A DNA stretch of 62,471 nt from Flavobacteriaceae bacterium (GTDB lineage Bacteria; Bacteroidota; Bacteroidia; Flavobacteriales; Flavobacteriaceae). The notes below the pieces were generated by a model that saw only the letters and a list, made by a program, of their open reading frames with translations, was not told where the DNA came from and made no database searches. The stretch covers positions 1 through 62,471 of the forward strand of contig JANTGS010000005.1 in NCBI GenBank assembly GCA_024762795.1. The letters run 5' to 3'. This document shows, piece after piece, positions 53,769-62,471 of this stretch. Every line of letters starts with the position of its first letter. The first letter of the stretch is position 1. Both the position numbers and the translations under genes were made by a program.

Positions 53769-54399
53769 AATAAGACTCAAGATCTGCGGGATGAAATATC
53801 CGGAAAATATTCAGAAGGTGGCTGTTTTGCAACCGGATTATCTGGGGTTTATATTTTACAACAGATCGAAAAGAAATTTTACAGGAGTGATCCCAAAGAT
53901 CTCTGAAAAGATTAAAAAGACCGGAGTTTTTGTTAATTCTGAAATAGATCTTATTCTGAAAAAGATTAAAAAATATAATCTTAAGGCTATTCAGTTACAC
54001 GGTGAGGAAAGTACTGATTTTTGTAAAGAACTATCGGCTAAAGTAAGATCTGAAATAGAGATCATCAAAGTGTTTTCAGTTGATGATGCTTTTGATTTTA
54101 AACAAATTGAAGCCTATGAGGAGGTATGTGATTATTTTTTGTTCGATACCAAAGGGAAGGAAAAAGGCGGCAATGGAATTATTTTTAACTGGGAACTTTT
54201 AAATAAAAACAAAAGTTTAAAACCCTTTTTTCTCAGTGGAGGTATTGGGCTGGAATCGGTTGAGGCACTAAAGCATTTTTTTAAAAGTGATGTATCAGAA
54301 TTCTGTTATGCCATTGATTTAAACAGCCGGTTTGAAGATCAGCCTGGATTAAAAAACAGTAAGAAATTAGAATTATTGATAAAAGAGTTAAAATTATGA
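53761..54399 (+). CDS. trpF: Phosphoribosylanthranilate isomerase
   Basis: 212 residues from a GTG start at 53761 ([17 protein letters not shown]). Catalytic Cys in KICGMK, Asp in [12 protein letters not shown] and the ligand loop FLSGGIG are visible. The 5' end overlaps trpC by 8 bases and the 3' end overlaps trpB by 4 bases (ATGA). Confidence 0.94.
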   Translation: MNKIRLKICGMKYPENIQKVAVLQPDYLGFIFYNRSKRNFTGVIPKISEKIKKTGVFVNSEIDLILKKIKKYNLKAIQLHGEESTDFCKELSAKVRSEIEIIKVFSVDDAFDFKQIEAYEEVCDYFLFDTKGKEKGGNGIIFNWELLNKNKSLKPFFLSGGIGLESVEALKHFFKSDVSEFCYAIDLNSRFEDQPGLKNSKKLELLIKELKL

Positions 54400-55580
54400 A
54401 TACTTATTATGCCGATAAAAAAGGATATTACGGAGCCTATGGCGGTGCTTTTATTCCGGAAATGTTGTATCCTAATGTGGAAGAGCTGAAAAAAAATTAT
54501 ATCAGTATCATGCAGGAGGTTTCCTTTCAAAAAGAATTTCAGCAGTTGCTGAAAGATTATGTAGGTAGACCCTCTCCCTTATTTTACGCACAACGATTGT
54601 CGGAAAAATATCAGGCGAAGATCTATCTCAAGCGAGAAGATCTGAACCATACCGGGGCACATAAGATCAACAATACCATCGGTCAGATCTTGTTGGCTAA
54701 AAGGCTTGGAAAATCACGAATTATCGCCGAAACAGGGGCCGGACAGCACGGGGTGGCCACGGCAACAGTATGTGCCCTGATGGGTATGGAATGTGTAGTT
54801 TTTATGGGCGAAGTGGATATTGCACGGCAGGCGCCTAATGTGGCCCGGATGAAAATGCTGGGTGCAGAAGTAATTCCTGCAACTTCAGGAAGCAAGACTC
54901 TGAAAGATGCAACCAATGAGGCGATCAGAGACTGGATCAATAATCCGGAGGATACTTTTTATATCATTGGATCGGTGGTAGGTCCTCATCCTTACCCGGA
55001 TATGGTGGCCAGATTCCAGTCGGTAATATCACAAGAGATCAGGTTCCAGTTAAAAGAGCATGAAAACACGAGTAAGCCCGATTATATCATTGCCTGTGTT
55101 GGTGGAGGTAGCAATGCCGCCGGAGCATTTTTCCATTATCTCGATAATAAAGAGGTAAAACTCATTGCTGTTGAAGCTGCCGGAAAAGGAATTGATTCGG
55201 GAGAATCGGCAGCTACCAGCCAGCTGGGAAAAGATGGAATTATTCATGGAAGCAGGACTTTACTGATGCAAACCGACGATGGTCAGATTACTGAACCGTA
55301 TTCTATTTCTGCCGGACTTGATTATCCGGGAGTGGGGCCACAACACGCTCATCTATTTAAATCGGGGAGGGCAAGGTTTTTAAGTGCTACCGATGATGAG
55401 GCTATGCAGGCCGGCCTTGAACTGTGTCAACTGGAAGGAATTATTCCCGCTATTGAATCGGCGCATGCCCTGGCAGCTTTAGAAAAAATGACCTTTAAAA
55501 AAGAGGATATTGTCGTGGTAAATCTTTCGGGAAGAGGAGATAAGGATCTGAACACATATATTAATTATTTTAATTTTTAA
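54396..55580 (+). CDS. trpB: Tryptophan synthase beta chain
   Basis: 394 residues. PLP enzyme joining indole and serine. The PLP lysine is in HTGAHKINN, the carboxylate-binding loop is [10 protein letters not shown] and the phosphate loop GGGSNAAG. The start overlaps the trpF stop (ATGA). A glycosidase-like gene separates it from trpA, which is unusual since the two chains form one complex. Confidence 0.95.
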   Translation: MNTYYADKKGYYGAYGGAFIPEMLYPNVEELKKNYISIMQEVSFQKEFQQLLKDYVGRPSPLFYAQRLSEKYQAKIYLKREDLNHTGAHKINNTIGQILLAKRLGKSRIIAETGAGQHGVATATVCALMGMECVVFMGEVDIARQAPNVARMKMLGAEVIPATSGSKTLKDATNEAIRDWINNPEDTFYIIGSVVGPHPYPDMVARFQSVISQEIRFQLKEHENTSKPDYIIACVGGGSNAAGAFFHYLDNKEVKLIAVEAAGKGIDSGESAATSQLGKDGIIHGSRTLLMQTDDGQITEPYSISAGLDYPGVGPQHAHLFKSGRARFLSATDDEAMQAGLELCQLEGIIPAIESAHALAALEKMTFKKEDIVVVNLSGRGDKDLNTYINYFNF

Positions 55581-55593
55581 GAATTTATAAACT

Positions 55594-56685
55594 ATGAAAA
55601 AGATTGTAAATTTATTGATTATAACTATTCTTATGGTACAATTTTCTGCAAAAGCACAACACACGGAACATAAAAAGGTAAAGAATTTCAGTCTTAAAAG
55701 CTGGATTAGTCCCGGAGAAGATTATAATTCCCTGGATTGGAAAGAGAAACTAAAGAATTATCACAAATTGGGTATTAGCGAGATCCTGGTTGAGGTAAAA
55801 CATCTCAATATAGATCAGCTTCAAGAGATTGTTTTTATGGCAAAGAAGGAAAGGATCAGGGTGCATGCCTGGATGTGGACCATGAACAGGCCTGGAGATA
55901 CCATAGCAAACAAGCATCCTGAATGGTACTCTGTAAATAGGGAAGGAAAGAACTCTTTAGAAAACCGGCCTTATGTTGACCATTACCAGTGGTTGAGTCC
56001 GTTTCATCCCGGGGCAAGAGAGCATGTAAAAGATAATGTTAAGAGGTTGATGAAAGTAAAAGGATTAGCTTCGGTACATCTTGATTTTGTTCGTTTTAAC
56101 GATGTAATTCTCCCTGTGGGGATACAACCAAAATACAATTTAGTGCAGGATCATGAAATGCCGGAATATGATTTTGGATATCACCCTTTGGCAAGACAGA
56201 AATTTAAGAGCCTTTTCGGAATTGACCCTTTAGATATGGAACATCCTGAAATGAGTGATGAATGGAATCAGTTTCGTTATAATGCTATTGTGAGTCTGGT
56301 CAATGAGATCGTAGAAATGGCTCATCAAAAGAAAATGAAGATCACGGCAGCAGTTTTCCCGTTTCCGGAACTGGCCAGGCATTTGGTCAGACAGGATTGG
56401 GCCAACTTTAATGTGGATGCTGTTTACCCAATGCTTTATAACCAATTTTATAATCAGGGAATCGAGTGGATCGGTTTTGCTACCGCCGAAGGTGTAAAGT
56501 TGAATCGTTTTTCGGTGTATTCGGGGATATTTGTCCCAACTTTTAAAGAAAAACCGGAAGATCTGATCCGGGCTATAAGAACTGCCAGGGAGAACGGGGC
56601 TTCCGGCGTTACGCTGTTTACCGCCGATATGCTCACTCAAGCCCAAAAGGAAGCACTGATAAGCATTTCAAAAGAAATATTTTAA
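55594..56685 (+). CDS. Exported GHL10-like (DUF187) glycosidase-type TIM-barrel protein inside the trp operon
   Basis: 363 residues with a signal peptide (about 1-22, SAKAQ). The domain is a TIM barrel of the hypothetical glycosyl hydrolase GHL10 type: EILVEVKHLN, RVHAWMWTMNRP, HPEWYS, VHLDFVRFND and YPMLYNQFYNQG match the pattern, with candidate acidic residues in the LDFVRF strand. It should act outside the cytoplasm. It sits 13 bases after trpB and 20 bases before trpA with no promoter or terminator visible, so it is probably co-transcribed. No link to tryptophan is evident. Confidence 0.7.
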   Translation: MKKIVNLLIITILMVQFSAKAQHTEHKKVKNFSLKSWISPGEDYNSLDWKEKLKNYHKLGISEILVEVKHLNIDQLQEIVFMAKKERIRVHAWMWTMNRPGDTIANKHPEWYSVNREGKNSLENRPYVDHYQWLSPFHPGAREHVKDNVKRLMKVKGLASVHLDFVRFNDVILPVGIQPKYNLVQDHEMPEYDFGYHPLARQKFKSLFGIDPLDMEHPEMSDEWNQFRYNAIVSLVNEIVEMAHQKKMKITAAVFPFPELARHLVRQDWANFNVDAVYPMLYNQFYNQGIEWIGFATAEGVKLNRFSVYSGIFVPTFKEKPEDLIRAIRTARENGASGVTLFTADMLTQAQKEALISISKEIF

Positions 56686-56705
56686 ACACAATTTAAGTAG
56701 AAAAA

Positions 56706-57467
56706 ATGAACAGGATTGTCAATAAACTGAACGAAAATAAAAAATTGCTGTCGATCTATTTTACCGCCGGATACCCCGAACCGGACAGTACCGTGCCGAT
56801 TCTTGAAAATCTTGAAAGATCAGGGGTGGATATGGTAGAGATAGGATTGCCTTTTTCCGATCCGTTGGCCGATGGGCCCACCATTCAGCAAAGCAGCACA
56901 CAGGCTTTAAAAAACGGGATGACCACAAAAAAACTCTTTGCCCAGCTGGAAAATATTCGTGAGAAGGTAAGTATTCCGCTTTTATTGATGGGCTATTTTA
57001 ATCCGATCCTGCAATTTGGAGTAGAAGAATTTTGTAAAAAATGTGCTGAGACTGGTATCGATGGGTTGATCATTCCTGATTTGCCGGTGGAGGTCTATCA
57101 TAACAACTATCAAAAGATCTTTAAAAAATACAATCTGGTAAATGTATTCTTGATCACACCGCAAACCACAGAGGAAAGGATCCGGTATATCGACAGTATT
57201 TCGGATGGATTTATCTATATGGTAAGTACAGCCAGTACCACCGGAGCTCAGGGTTCTTTTGGGAACACCCAAAAAGAATATTTTAAAAGGATCTCCCGTA
57301 TGCAGTTAAAAACACCGCAAATTGTTGGTTTTGGTATTTCTAACAAAGAAACCTTTGAGCTGGCAACCCGGCATGCTGCCGGTGCAATTATCGGTTCGGC
57401 CTTTGTAAAGTTTGTTGGGAAGAATCCGCCGGGAAAAATCGGCTCGTTTATCAATAGTATTCATTAA
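56706..57467 (+). CDS. trpA: Tryptophan synthase alpha chain
   Basis: 253 residues. Cleaves indole-3-glycerol phosphate to indole. The catalytic Glu is in MVEIGLPFSDPLADG, the Asp in GLIIPDLP and the loop STTGAQGS contacts phosphate. Last biosynthetic gene of the trp operon. Confidence 0.95.
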   Translation: MNRIVNKLNENKKLLSIYFTAGYPEPDSTVPILENLERSGVDMVEIGLPFSDPLADGPTIQQSSTQALKNGMTTKKLFAQLENIREKVSIPLLLMGYFNPILQFGVEEFCKKCAETGIDGLIIPDLPVEVYHNNYQKIFKKYNLVNVFLITPQTTEERIRYIDSISDGFIYMVSTASTTGAQGSFGNTQKEYFKRISRMQLKTPQIVGFGISNKETFELATRHAAGAIIGSAFVKFVGKNPPGKIGSFINSIH

Positions 57468-57535
57468 CATTAATACGGGATGAATTTTGATATTTAGATA
57501 AAAAGTATTTACTTTGTAATAACATTTTAAGAACT

Positions 57536-57781
57536 ATGGAAATATCAATAATCAAAATCGGAAATTCAAAAGGGCTTAGATTGAGTAAAACCATTTTGGA
57601 AAAATATAAAATCAAAGATAAGGTTGAACTTATTCTTGAAAAAGGACAAATCGTTTTAAAACCAATTGTTTCGCCCAGAAAAAATTGGGAAAAGGAATTT
57701 AAAAAAATGAATGATAACGGTGATGACAAGTTGCTTATGAATGATGTTTTTGAGGACGAAAATCTTGAGGAATGGATTTAA
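57536..57781 (+). CDS. MazE/AbrB-type antitoxin
   Basis: 81 residues. N-terminal swapped-hairpin AbrB-like DNA-binding domain (IIKIGNSKGLRLSKTILEKY, about 5-24, with KVELILEKGQIVLKP following). The C-terminal acidic tail (about 60-81) is the usual toxin-neutralising segment. Its last bases overlap the toxin start by 10 bases, the standard coupling. It presumably autoregulates the pair. Confidence 0.85.
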   Translation: MEISIIKIGNSKGLRLSKTILEKYKIKDKVELILEKGQIVLKPIVSPRKNWEKEFKKMNDNGDDKLLMNDVFEDENLEEWI

Positions 57782-58095
57782 AACAATACGCAATCGTTCT
57801 TGTCAATCTGGATATAACAATCGGTAGTGAAATAAAAAAGACCAGACCTTGCGTCATCATCTCACCGAATGAGATGAATAAATATTTGAATACTATTGTC
57901 CTTGCCCCAATGACAACAAACCTAAAAAAATACCCAACAAGGGTTTCGGTTAATCACAACAGGAAAAAAGGTATGATAGCAATGGATCAAATTCGAACTG
58001 TTGACAAAACCAGAATAATCCGGGTTTTTGAAAATCTGACTAATTCAGAAATTACAGCATGTAAAAAAGTGTTAAAGGAAACCTTTATTGACTAA
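57772..58095 (+). CDS. MazF/PemK-type endoribonuclease toxin
   Basis: 107 residues. Has the family pattern GSEIKKTRPCVIISPNEMN, TIVLAPMTTNLKKYPTRV and the C-terminal AMDQIRTVDKTRI, where the Arg and Thr contribute to the RNase active site of MazF. Likely cleaves mRNA at a specific motif. Overlaps the antitoxin gene. No mobile element borders it. Confidence 0.87.
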   Translation: MDLKQYAIVLVNLDITIGSEIKKTRPCVIISPNEMNKYLNTIVLAPMTTNLKKYPTRVSVNHNRKKGMIAMDQIRTVDKTRIIRVFENLTNSEITACKKVLKETFID

Positions 58096-58220
58096 AAAAT
58101 GAGTACTAATGCTATCATCGGTTAAAATTTAATACTTGTTTCGGCAAAAAAGGAGGCTTTCTTTTATTTTTACAATAAAAGTTTTCCCCTGTGAAATTTA
58201 TCCCTATTGAGGCTGTTAAA

Positions 58221-60908
58221 TCAAATCTTATAAACAATCGTAAACAACCATATCCTCGGCAGGATATAGGTTCTGCTTTCGCTGGTGATAAAATCGGAGA
58301 TCCGGGTATCATTTTTATAATCAATCCCTAAAATATTGGTTCCCTTAATTTTAAAGCTCCACATACTATCTTCTTTATGGTATTCCAGTTCGGCATTGGC
58401 TATTTCATAAATATTTTTATGATCGGTATTGTCTTTAAAAGTAGTTCTCATATAATCGGCTTTTAAATAAAAATCGTTTAAAAAATTGTATTCCAGATTA
58501 ATATAAGGTTCGTCAAAAGTGTAATTAGATTCATTAGTGGGGGTAATCAATTTGTTAAATCGTTTGGAATAGCCGATATCAAAATTAGGTCCTTTTTTAA
58601 AGTTTGTTGAAAGTTCCAGTTTTAAACGATGTGAATTGCTTTTATTTTTATAGACTTCGGTATTTAAAATTTGTGTGTAGTGAGAAAGATTTGAACTACC
58701 GTTGAATTTAAGCGTAAATTTATTCAGACTTTTTCGTACTCCGGCCGAAATCATCCAACTGTCTTCAGGGTGATCTAAAAGTATAGGATGATATAAGCGA
58801 TTTATTCCGCTTAAAAGCGTTTCATTTTTTATACCTTTAAGTTTTTTATTATAGCTTATACTGGCATTTAGAATAATCCCCCGATACATGCTAAATTTAG
58901 TATACCATAACCTTACTGCGTGGTATAGCTCATTTTCTAATTGTTCATTTCCGATTTTGGCCGTACTATAGCTTTGAATTTGCATTCTGTTTGCATAATT
59001 GGATACCCCTGAAAATCTGCTTTTAAGATTGTATCTTAAGTTAATTTTTTCTGATGCAGATATTTTGATCTTAGCCAAAAAATCGGGCAATAAAACATTT
59101 TTTGATTTACTGAAATCTATTTTCTGATCTGCATTCCAATTGTAATGATGCATTGATGCACCGTATTTAATGGTTGCTATACCTATTTTAAACTTGTGTT
59201 GGAGGCCTAAATAAACATCGTTTAAAGAAAAATTTAAATCATTTCCAAAACCTGCCTTTTCAAAATCGTTGGTATCTCCGTTTTGAAGTTTCTGGAATTC
59301 ATAAGTACTGAACATATCATTTAAATAATTGTTGCCAATTGTTGTATAAATATGGTTTGTGTTGTTATACACCCAGTAGTATTTAAATAACAAATCGAGA
59401 TTATGAGTTTTACGGTTTTTGATCTGATTGATATTATAGGTTTCTTCATCAATTAAAGGCAATAATTCCGGTAAAAATGCTTTGTTGGTAAGCCAGTTTG
59501 TTTTTGGATCATTTTTATTGAAATAGTAATTTACTGTAGTAGAAAAGGTGTGTTTAACAGATAGTTTTTTATGCCACTCCATATTTTGTTTTACAGTAAG
59601 TGCGTCAACTTGATTAAAAGTTAAGAAATCATCGGTTAGCGATTGTGAAATGGTTTGAATGTCATTTTCTCTGTTATTTGTATTTGTTTTTAAATATCCA
59701 GAATAAGAGAGGTCTTCTTTAAAATTAGGTACGTAATCCAGGGATATTTTCGTAATCAAAAATTGATTGTTTAGGCTGCTGTTAACCGACTTTAATTCTT
59801 TGTTTTCAGAGGTGTCAGTAATATACGTAGTTATACTTTGTGTTTGGGTATCAGTATCGGTATTTGCAAAAATACTGTAAGCAGAAAAATCGAGTTTTTT
59901 AAAAAAGGTATGCGCCACTTGTCCGGCAGCGAACCGGTTGGTACTGGCTTTAAAATCCTGATTTTCCAAAAAAGCTGAGAGGTCATCATTTTGCAGGCTA
60001 AAATAAGAAGCCGGATCGGTAAACATTTTACCAATTCCCCCTTCAAAATTTAAATAATCGCCAATAGTAAATGATTTTACTCCGATATCATTTAAATCTG
60101 CGATAAAATTTATCGCAGTTTTGGGGCTGTAATAAAAAAGATTGGGATGTAGGATATAGTGTTTGTCGGTACCGCCACCGGCTTCAACATTGCCAAAGGC
60201 AAATTTCTTTTTTCCTTTTTTAAGTTTGATGTTCATGGCCATTTTATCGCTGTCGCTCAGGCCTTTTAAAAATCCGATTTCATTATAATTATCAATTACC
60301 TCAACTTCATCCACTGCCTCAGCCGGAATATTTTCTACACCCAGTTTGGTGCCGCCTCCAAAAAAATCCTTTCCGTCAACCAAAAGTTTGTTTACTTTTT
60401 TACCGTTAACGGTAACCCCTCCATTTTTATCAACTTCCACTCCGGGTAATTTTTTAAGCACCTGCCTGAGCTTGCGTTCTTCTCCGGTTTTAAATACATC
60501 GGTTTTGTAGGTAATGGTATCTTCGCGCACCCTTACCGGTTGCTCACTGATCACAATCACTTCATCCAGTTCATTATTTGATGGTTTTAACCGAATATCT
60601 TTTTTGCTGTTTTTTGTTAATTTTACTTTAAAAATATAGGGTTGAAAACCTAAGAAACTTACACTAACCAAATATTCCCGGTCCTTTTCCAATACCAATT
60701 TATAACGGCCTTGTTCATCAGCTATGGAAAAGGCCATCTCTACTTCAGGGTTAGTTGGTTTGGCAAGAATATTGGTAAAGGATAAGGGGTTTTGTAATGA
60801 ATCGGTTACCACACCATTCAATGAATAGCTTTGAGAAAAAGATACATAACCCATTAAAAAAATGAGAATCAGGATATAAAATTTGATCTTTTTTATAATA
60901 TATTTCAA
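58221..60908 (-). CDS. TonB-dependent-receptor-like outer membrane beta-barrel with CarboxypepD_reg domain
   Basis: 895 residues. Signal peptide (about 1-26, VSFSQ), then a carboxypeptidase-regulatory-like domain (about 28-112), a plug-like domain (about 115-235, with LPGVEVDKNGGVTVNGKKV and LVDGKDFFGG) and a long beta-barrel. A TonB-box is not evident. This is the receptor that commonly accompanies GLPGLI-family proteins in Bacteroidota; here two GLPGLI genes lie directly upstream on the same strand. The ligand is unknown, and it lacks a SusD partner. Confidence 0.87.
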   Translation of the reverse strand: MKYIIKKIKFYILILIFLMGYVSFSQSYSLNGVVTDSLQNPLSFTNILAKPTNPEVEMAFSIADEQGRYKLVLEKDREYLVSVSFLGFQPYIFKVKLTKNSKKDIRLKPSNNELDEVIVISEQPVRVREDTITYKTDVFKTGEERKLRQVLKKLPGVEVDKNGGVTVNGKKVNKLLVDGKDFFGGGTKLGVENIPAEAVDEVEVIDNYNEIGFLKGLSDSDKMAMNIKLKKGKKKFAFGNVEAGGGTDKHYILHPNLFYYSPKTAINFIADLNDIGVKSFTIGDYLNFEGGIGKMFTDPASYFSLQNDDLSAFLENQDFKASTNRFAAGQVAHTFFKKLDFSAYSIFANTDTDTQTQSITTYITDTSENKELKSVNSSLNNQFLITKISLDYVPNFKEDLSYSGYLKTNTNNRENDIQTISQSLTDDFLTFNQVDALTVKQNMEWHKKLSVKHTFSTTVNYYFNKNDPKTNWLTNKAFLPELLPLIDEETYNINQIKNRKTHNLDLLFKYYWVYNNTNHIYTTIGNNYLNDMFSTYEFQKLQNGDTNDFEKAGFGNDLNFSLNDVYLGLQHKFKIGIATIKYGASMHHYNWNADQKIDFSKSKNVLLPDFLAKIKISASEKINLRYNLKSRFSGVSNYANRMQIQSYSTAKIGNEQLENELYHAVRLWYTKFSMYRGIILNASISYNKKLKGIKNETLLSGINRLYHPILLDHPEDSWMISAGVRKSLNKFTLKFNGSSNLSHYTQILNTEVYKNKSNSHRLKLELSTNFKKGPNFDIGYSKRFNKLITPTNESNYTFDEPYINLEYNFLNDFYLKADYMRTTFKDNTDHKNIYEIANAELEYHKEDSMWSFKIKGTNILGIDYKNDTRISDFITSESRTYILPRIWLFTIVYKI

Positions 60909-60918
60909 GCTACTCTTT

Positions 60919-61644
60919 TTAATTTGATCTTCTACGATTCATCATCAATTTACCACGGGCTTCCCACTGTAATTTGTTAAGCTCGTCTGCGGTTATGAAT
61001 TCGCCTTCAGTGGGTTTTGAAATTTTTGGTGCATTGTTTAAAAACTTTATCTTATCTGCCGTTAGTGTATATATGTGTTTTGACACTTCTAAGATAAGGC
61101 CCGGTAAACCACCATAACCTGCAGGTCCAAAAGGTACCGGAATATCAGGAGTAAACCAAACCGTTATGATTTGATTCTTATTACACCCTGCACAGGATGA
61201 AGTAGCTTTATAACATTTGTATTTACCGATATATTTTTTTTCAGAAGTAATTTCCCAATGTACGTTTAATGGGCTTTTTACCAGAAATTTTTTTCCCAAA
61301 GATTCTTTTTTGTTTAGAACTTCATCGGCTTTGAGATTTTGGTAAATAATTCCCATTGAAAAATGAGCACTTGAAAATTTATATTCAAGTTTATTTACAT
61401 CATCGGGGGGCATGGACATTTCTACATGGTAAATACTTTCTAAAGGATTGAATTTTAAAATGTATTGATGATTCCTGCCATATTCTGCGCTCAAATATAC
61501 CGATCTTGTGACATCAGCTTCCATCGTATTTTTGGGTGGCTCTAAAGCTTTTTTATAGGAAAATTCATATTGTACTACAGCACTTTGTTGTGCAAATAGA
61601 TCGGTTGTAATTGCGAATAGGATAATTAATAAATATCTTTTCAT
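60919..61644 (-). CDS. GLPGLI family exported protein, copy 1
   Basis: 241 residues. Signal peptide (about 1-18, LFAQ), then a beta-rich domain ending in the family signature GYGGLPGLILEV. The paired Cys in YKCYKATSSCAGC may form a disulphide. Function unknown; the family is found next to TonB-type barrels. It is 10 bases from the barrel gene and probably in one transcript with it. Confidence 0.9.
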   Translation of the reverse strand: MKRYLLIILFAITTDLFAQQSAVVQYEFSYKKALEPPKNTMEADVTRSVYLSAEYGRNHQYILKFNPLESIYHVEMSMPPDDVNKLEYKFSSAHFSMGIIYQNLKADEVLNKKESLGKKFLVKSPLNVHWEITSEKKYIGKYKCYKATSSCAGCNKNQIITVWFTPDIPVPFGPAGYGGLPGLILEVSKHIYTLTADKIKFLNNAPKISKPTEGEFITADELNKLQWEARGKLMMNRRRSN

Positions 61645-61673
61645 TTTAAAATTGAGTCAAGTTTATTAATATT

Positions 61674-62426
61674 CTAAAACATCTTTTTATAATTCTTGAT
61701 TTTATCAAGACCTATTTTTTCGAACTCCTCTTTAGTGACTTTTATCCCTTTTTTTGGTTTTTTTATAATTATTCTATTCTCCCGGCTAAAATTTATTTTT
61801 GAGACTGTATAGACCTCATTATGATATATTAGTTTGATAATTAAACCGGGAAGTCCTGCAAATCCAATGGGGCCAAATGAAACAGGAATGTCTTTTGAAT
61901 ACCATGCAATAACAGGTCTTTCGATATCTCCATTTCTACCCTTTGTTGTTGTCTTGGCTTCTGCTTTAAAACAAGTATATCCATTGATTATCTTCGTTAC
62001 ATCAGTTAATCTCCAATTAATTTTTGGCATTTCGATAAGAAATGTTTCCCCGTAAGCATCAGCTTGTCTGTAATAAACATTCAGCATTAAATTATTGTAA
62101 TATATGCAGCTACCATATATTCCTAGAGCAAAATTTAAATCCAATTCATTTATGTCAGGTTCAACATAATTACTTACTGAAAACAGACTTTGATTTGCAT
62201 GAAACTTTAATATAAAATCAATGTTTTTAAGCAATTCTGCGCCAGTATTCCAGATCTCATTGTATTCAATAAATCTTTGTAAATTCTGTTTTTTTAACTT
62301 TTTGTTAAGTTCACTAAAGTTTTTATTAAATTTTTTCTTATAAATAATTTCTCCTGCATTCTTTTGTGAAAAAGATATGTTTATCGCAAAAAAAAATAAG
62401 ATTACCAATTTATTTAAATATTTCAT
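61674..62426 (-). CDS. GLPGLI family exported protein, copy 2
   Basis: 250 residues. Signal peptide (about 1-20, SFSQ) and the signature GFAGLPGLIIKL. Paralogue of the neighbouring copy but divergent: it lacks the paired Cys motif. Same strand, 29 bases upstream of copy 1, so the three genes GLPGLI-GLPGLI-receptor form an operon. Confidence 0.9.
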   Translation of the reverse strand: MKYLNKLVILFFFAINISFSQKNAGEIIYKKKFNKNFSELNKKLKKQNLQRFIEYNEIWNTGAELLKNIDFILKFHANQSLFSVSNYVEPDINELDLNFALGIYGSCIYYNNLMLNVYYRQADAYGETFLIEMPKINWRLTDVTKIINGYTCFKAEAKTTTKGRNGDIERPVIAWYSKDIPVSFGPIGFAGLPGLIIKLIYHNEVYTVSKINFSRENRIIIKKPKKGIKVTKEEFEKIGLDKIKNYKKMF

Positions 62427-62441
62427 TTTTATTTATTTATG

Positions 62442-62471
62442 AAAGAGTAATTACAAGTGTAATTACTCTTT
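62442..62471. repeat. Perfect 14-base inverted repeat at the window edge
   Basis: AAAGAGTAATTACA (62442-62455) and TGTAATTACTCTTT (62458-62471), separated by AG. It may be a terminator of a gene beyond the window. It lies 15 bases upstream of the GLPGLI copy 2 start. Confidence 0.55.

Overview
The window reads as one contiguous piece of a chromosome from a member of the Flavobacteriaceae (Bacteroidota). The evidence is low GC content, spacers that follow the Bacteroidota promoter pattern (TTTG, then 18-19 bases, then TAnnTTTG), a fused SecDF, a fused HemC-HemD, a long NagB with a PIG-L tail, GLPGLI-family proteins beside a TonB-type barrel, and a type IX secretion sorting domain. No rRNA, tRNA, CRISPR array or intact transposase is seen.

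Layout. 1-8400 is mostly housekeeping: a GH3-family protein, polyprenyl synthetase, GlnRS, MgtE, RsmA, a DUF4286 protein and the branched-chain aminotransferase. 8540-12920 runs forward: mnmD, an unlisted 42-residue membrane protein, then an unexplained trio of class III aminotransferase, kinase-like protein and secernin-like N-terminal-cysteine hydrolase. 12900-20000 runs in reverse: a small membrane protein, a methyltransferase, a secreted protein, obgE, adk, hpt and secDF. 20100-27600 holds fhs, a 161-base hairpin transposable element (MITE-like), the HemCD fusion with a degenerate HemC half, a DUF4412-like protein, mdh and gyrB.

The most striking region is 27741-30404. An OmpR-type response regulator and its histidine kinase are followed directly, on the same strand, by three tandem non-coding units. 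Each has the same promoter architecture: two 9-base repeats with an 11-base period, 7 bases upstream of a TATATTTG-like box. Each then has a hairpin near its 5' end, a helix enclosing a conserved TGAGGGGA-n2-AATAT loop, and its own intrinsic terminator. The helices differ in sequence but keep their pairing between copies. I read this as an undescribed array of regulator-controlled small RNAs.

30486-33000 holds a PagL/acyloxyacyl-hydrolase-type outer membrane protein with no standard start codon for its signal peptide, and two tandem DUF2911 genes. 32964-44243 is a glucosamine/chitosan-oligosaccharide locus: two ROK proteins (one with a broken phosphate motif), an MFS sugar importer, a GH2 exo-beta-glucosaminidase-like enzyme, a LacI regulator with candidate operators, glucosamine-6-phosphate deaminase, an amidohydrolase lipoprotein and a patatin. 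There is no SusC/D pair. The inferred path is release of GlcN in the periplasm, import, phosphorylation, then conversion to fructose-6-phosphate.

44300-49750 contains leuS, a SemiSWEET, a T9SS-sorted secreted protein and a second secreted protein. 49795-57467 is the trp operon (E-G-D-C-F-B-A). It has a leader peptide containing three consecutive Trp codons and an attenuator terminator, and a secreted GHL10-like glycosidase gene sits between trpB and trpA. A MazEF-type toxin-antitoxin pair follows. The right end has a TonB-receptor-like barrel and two GLPGLI proteins.
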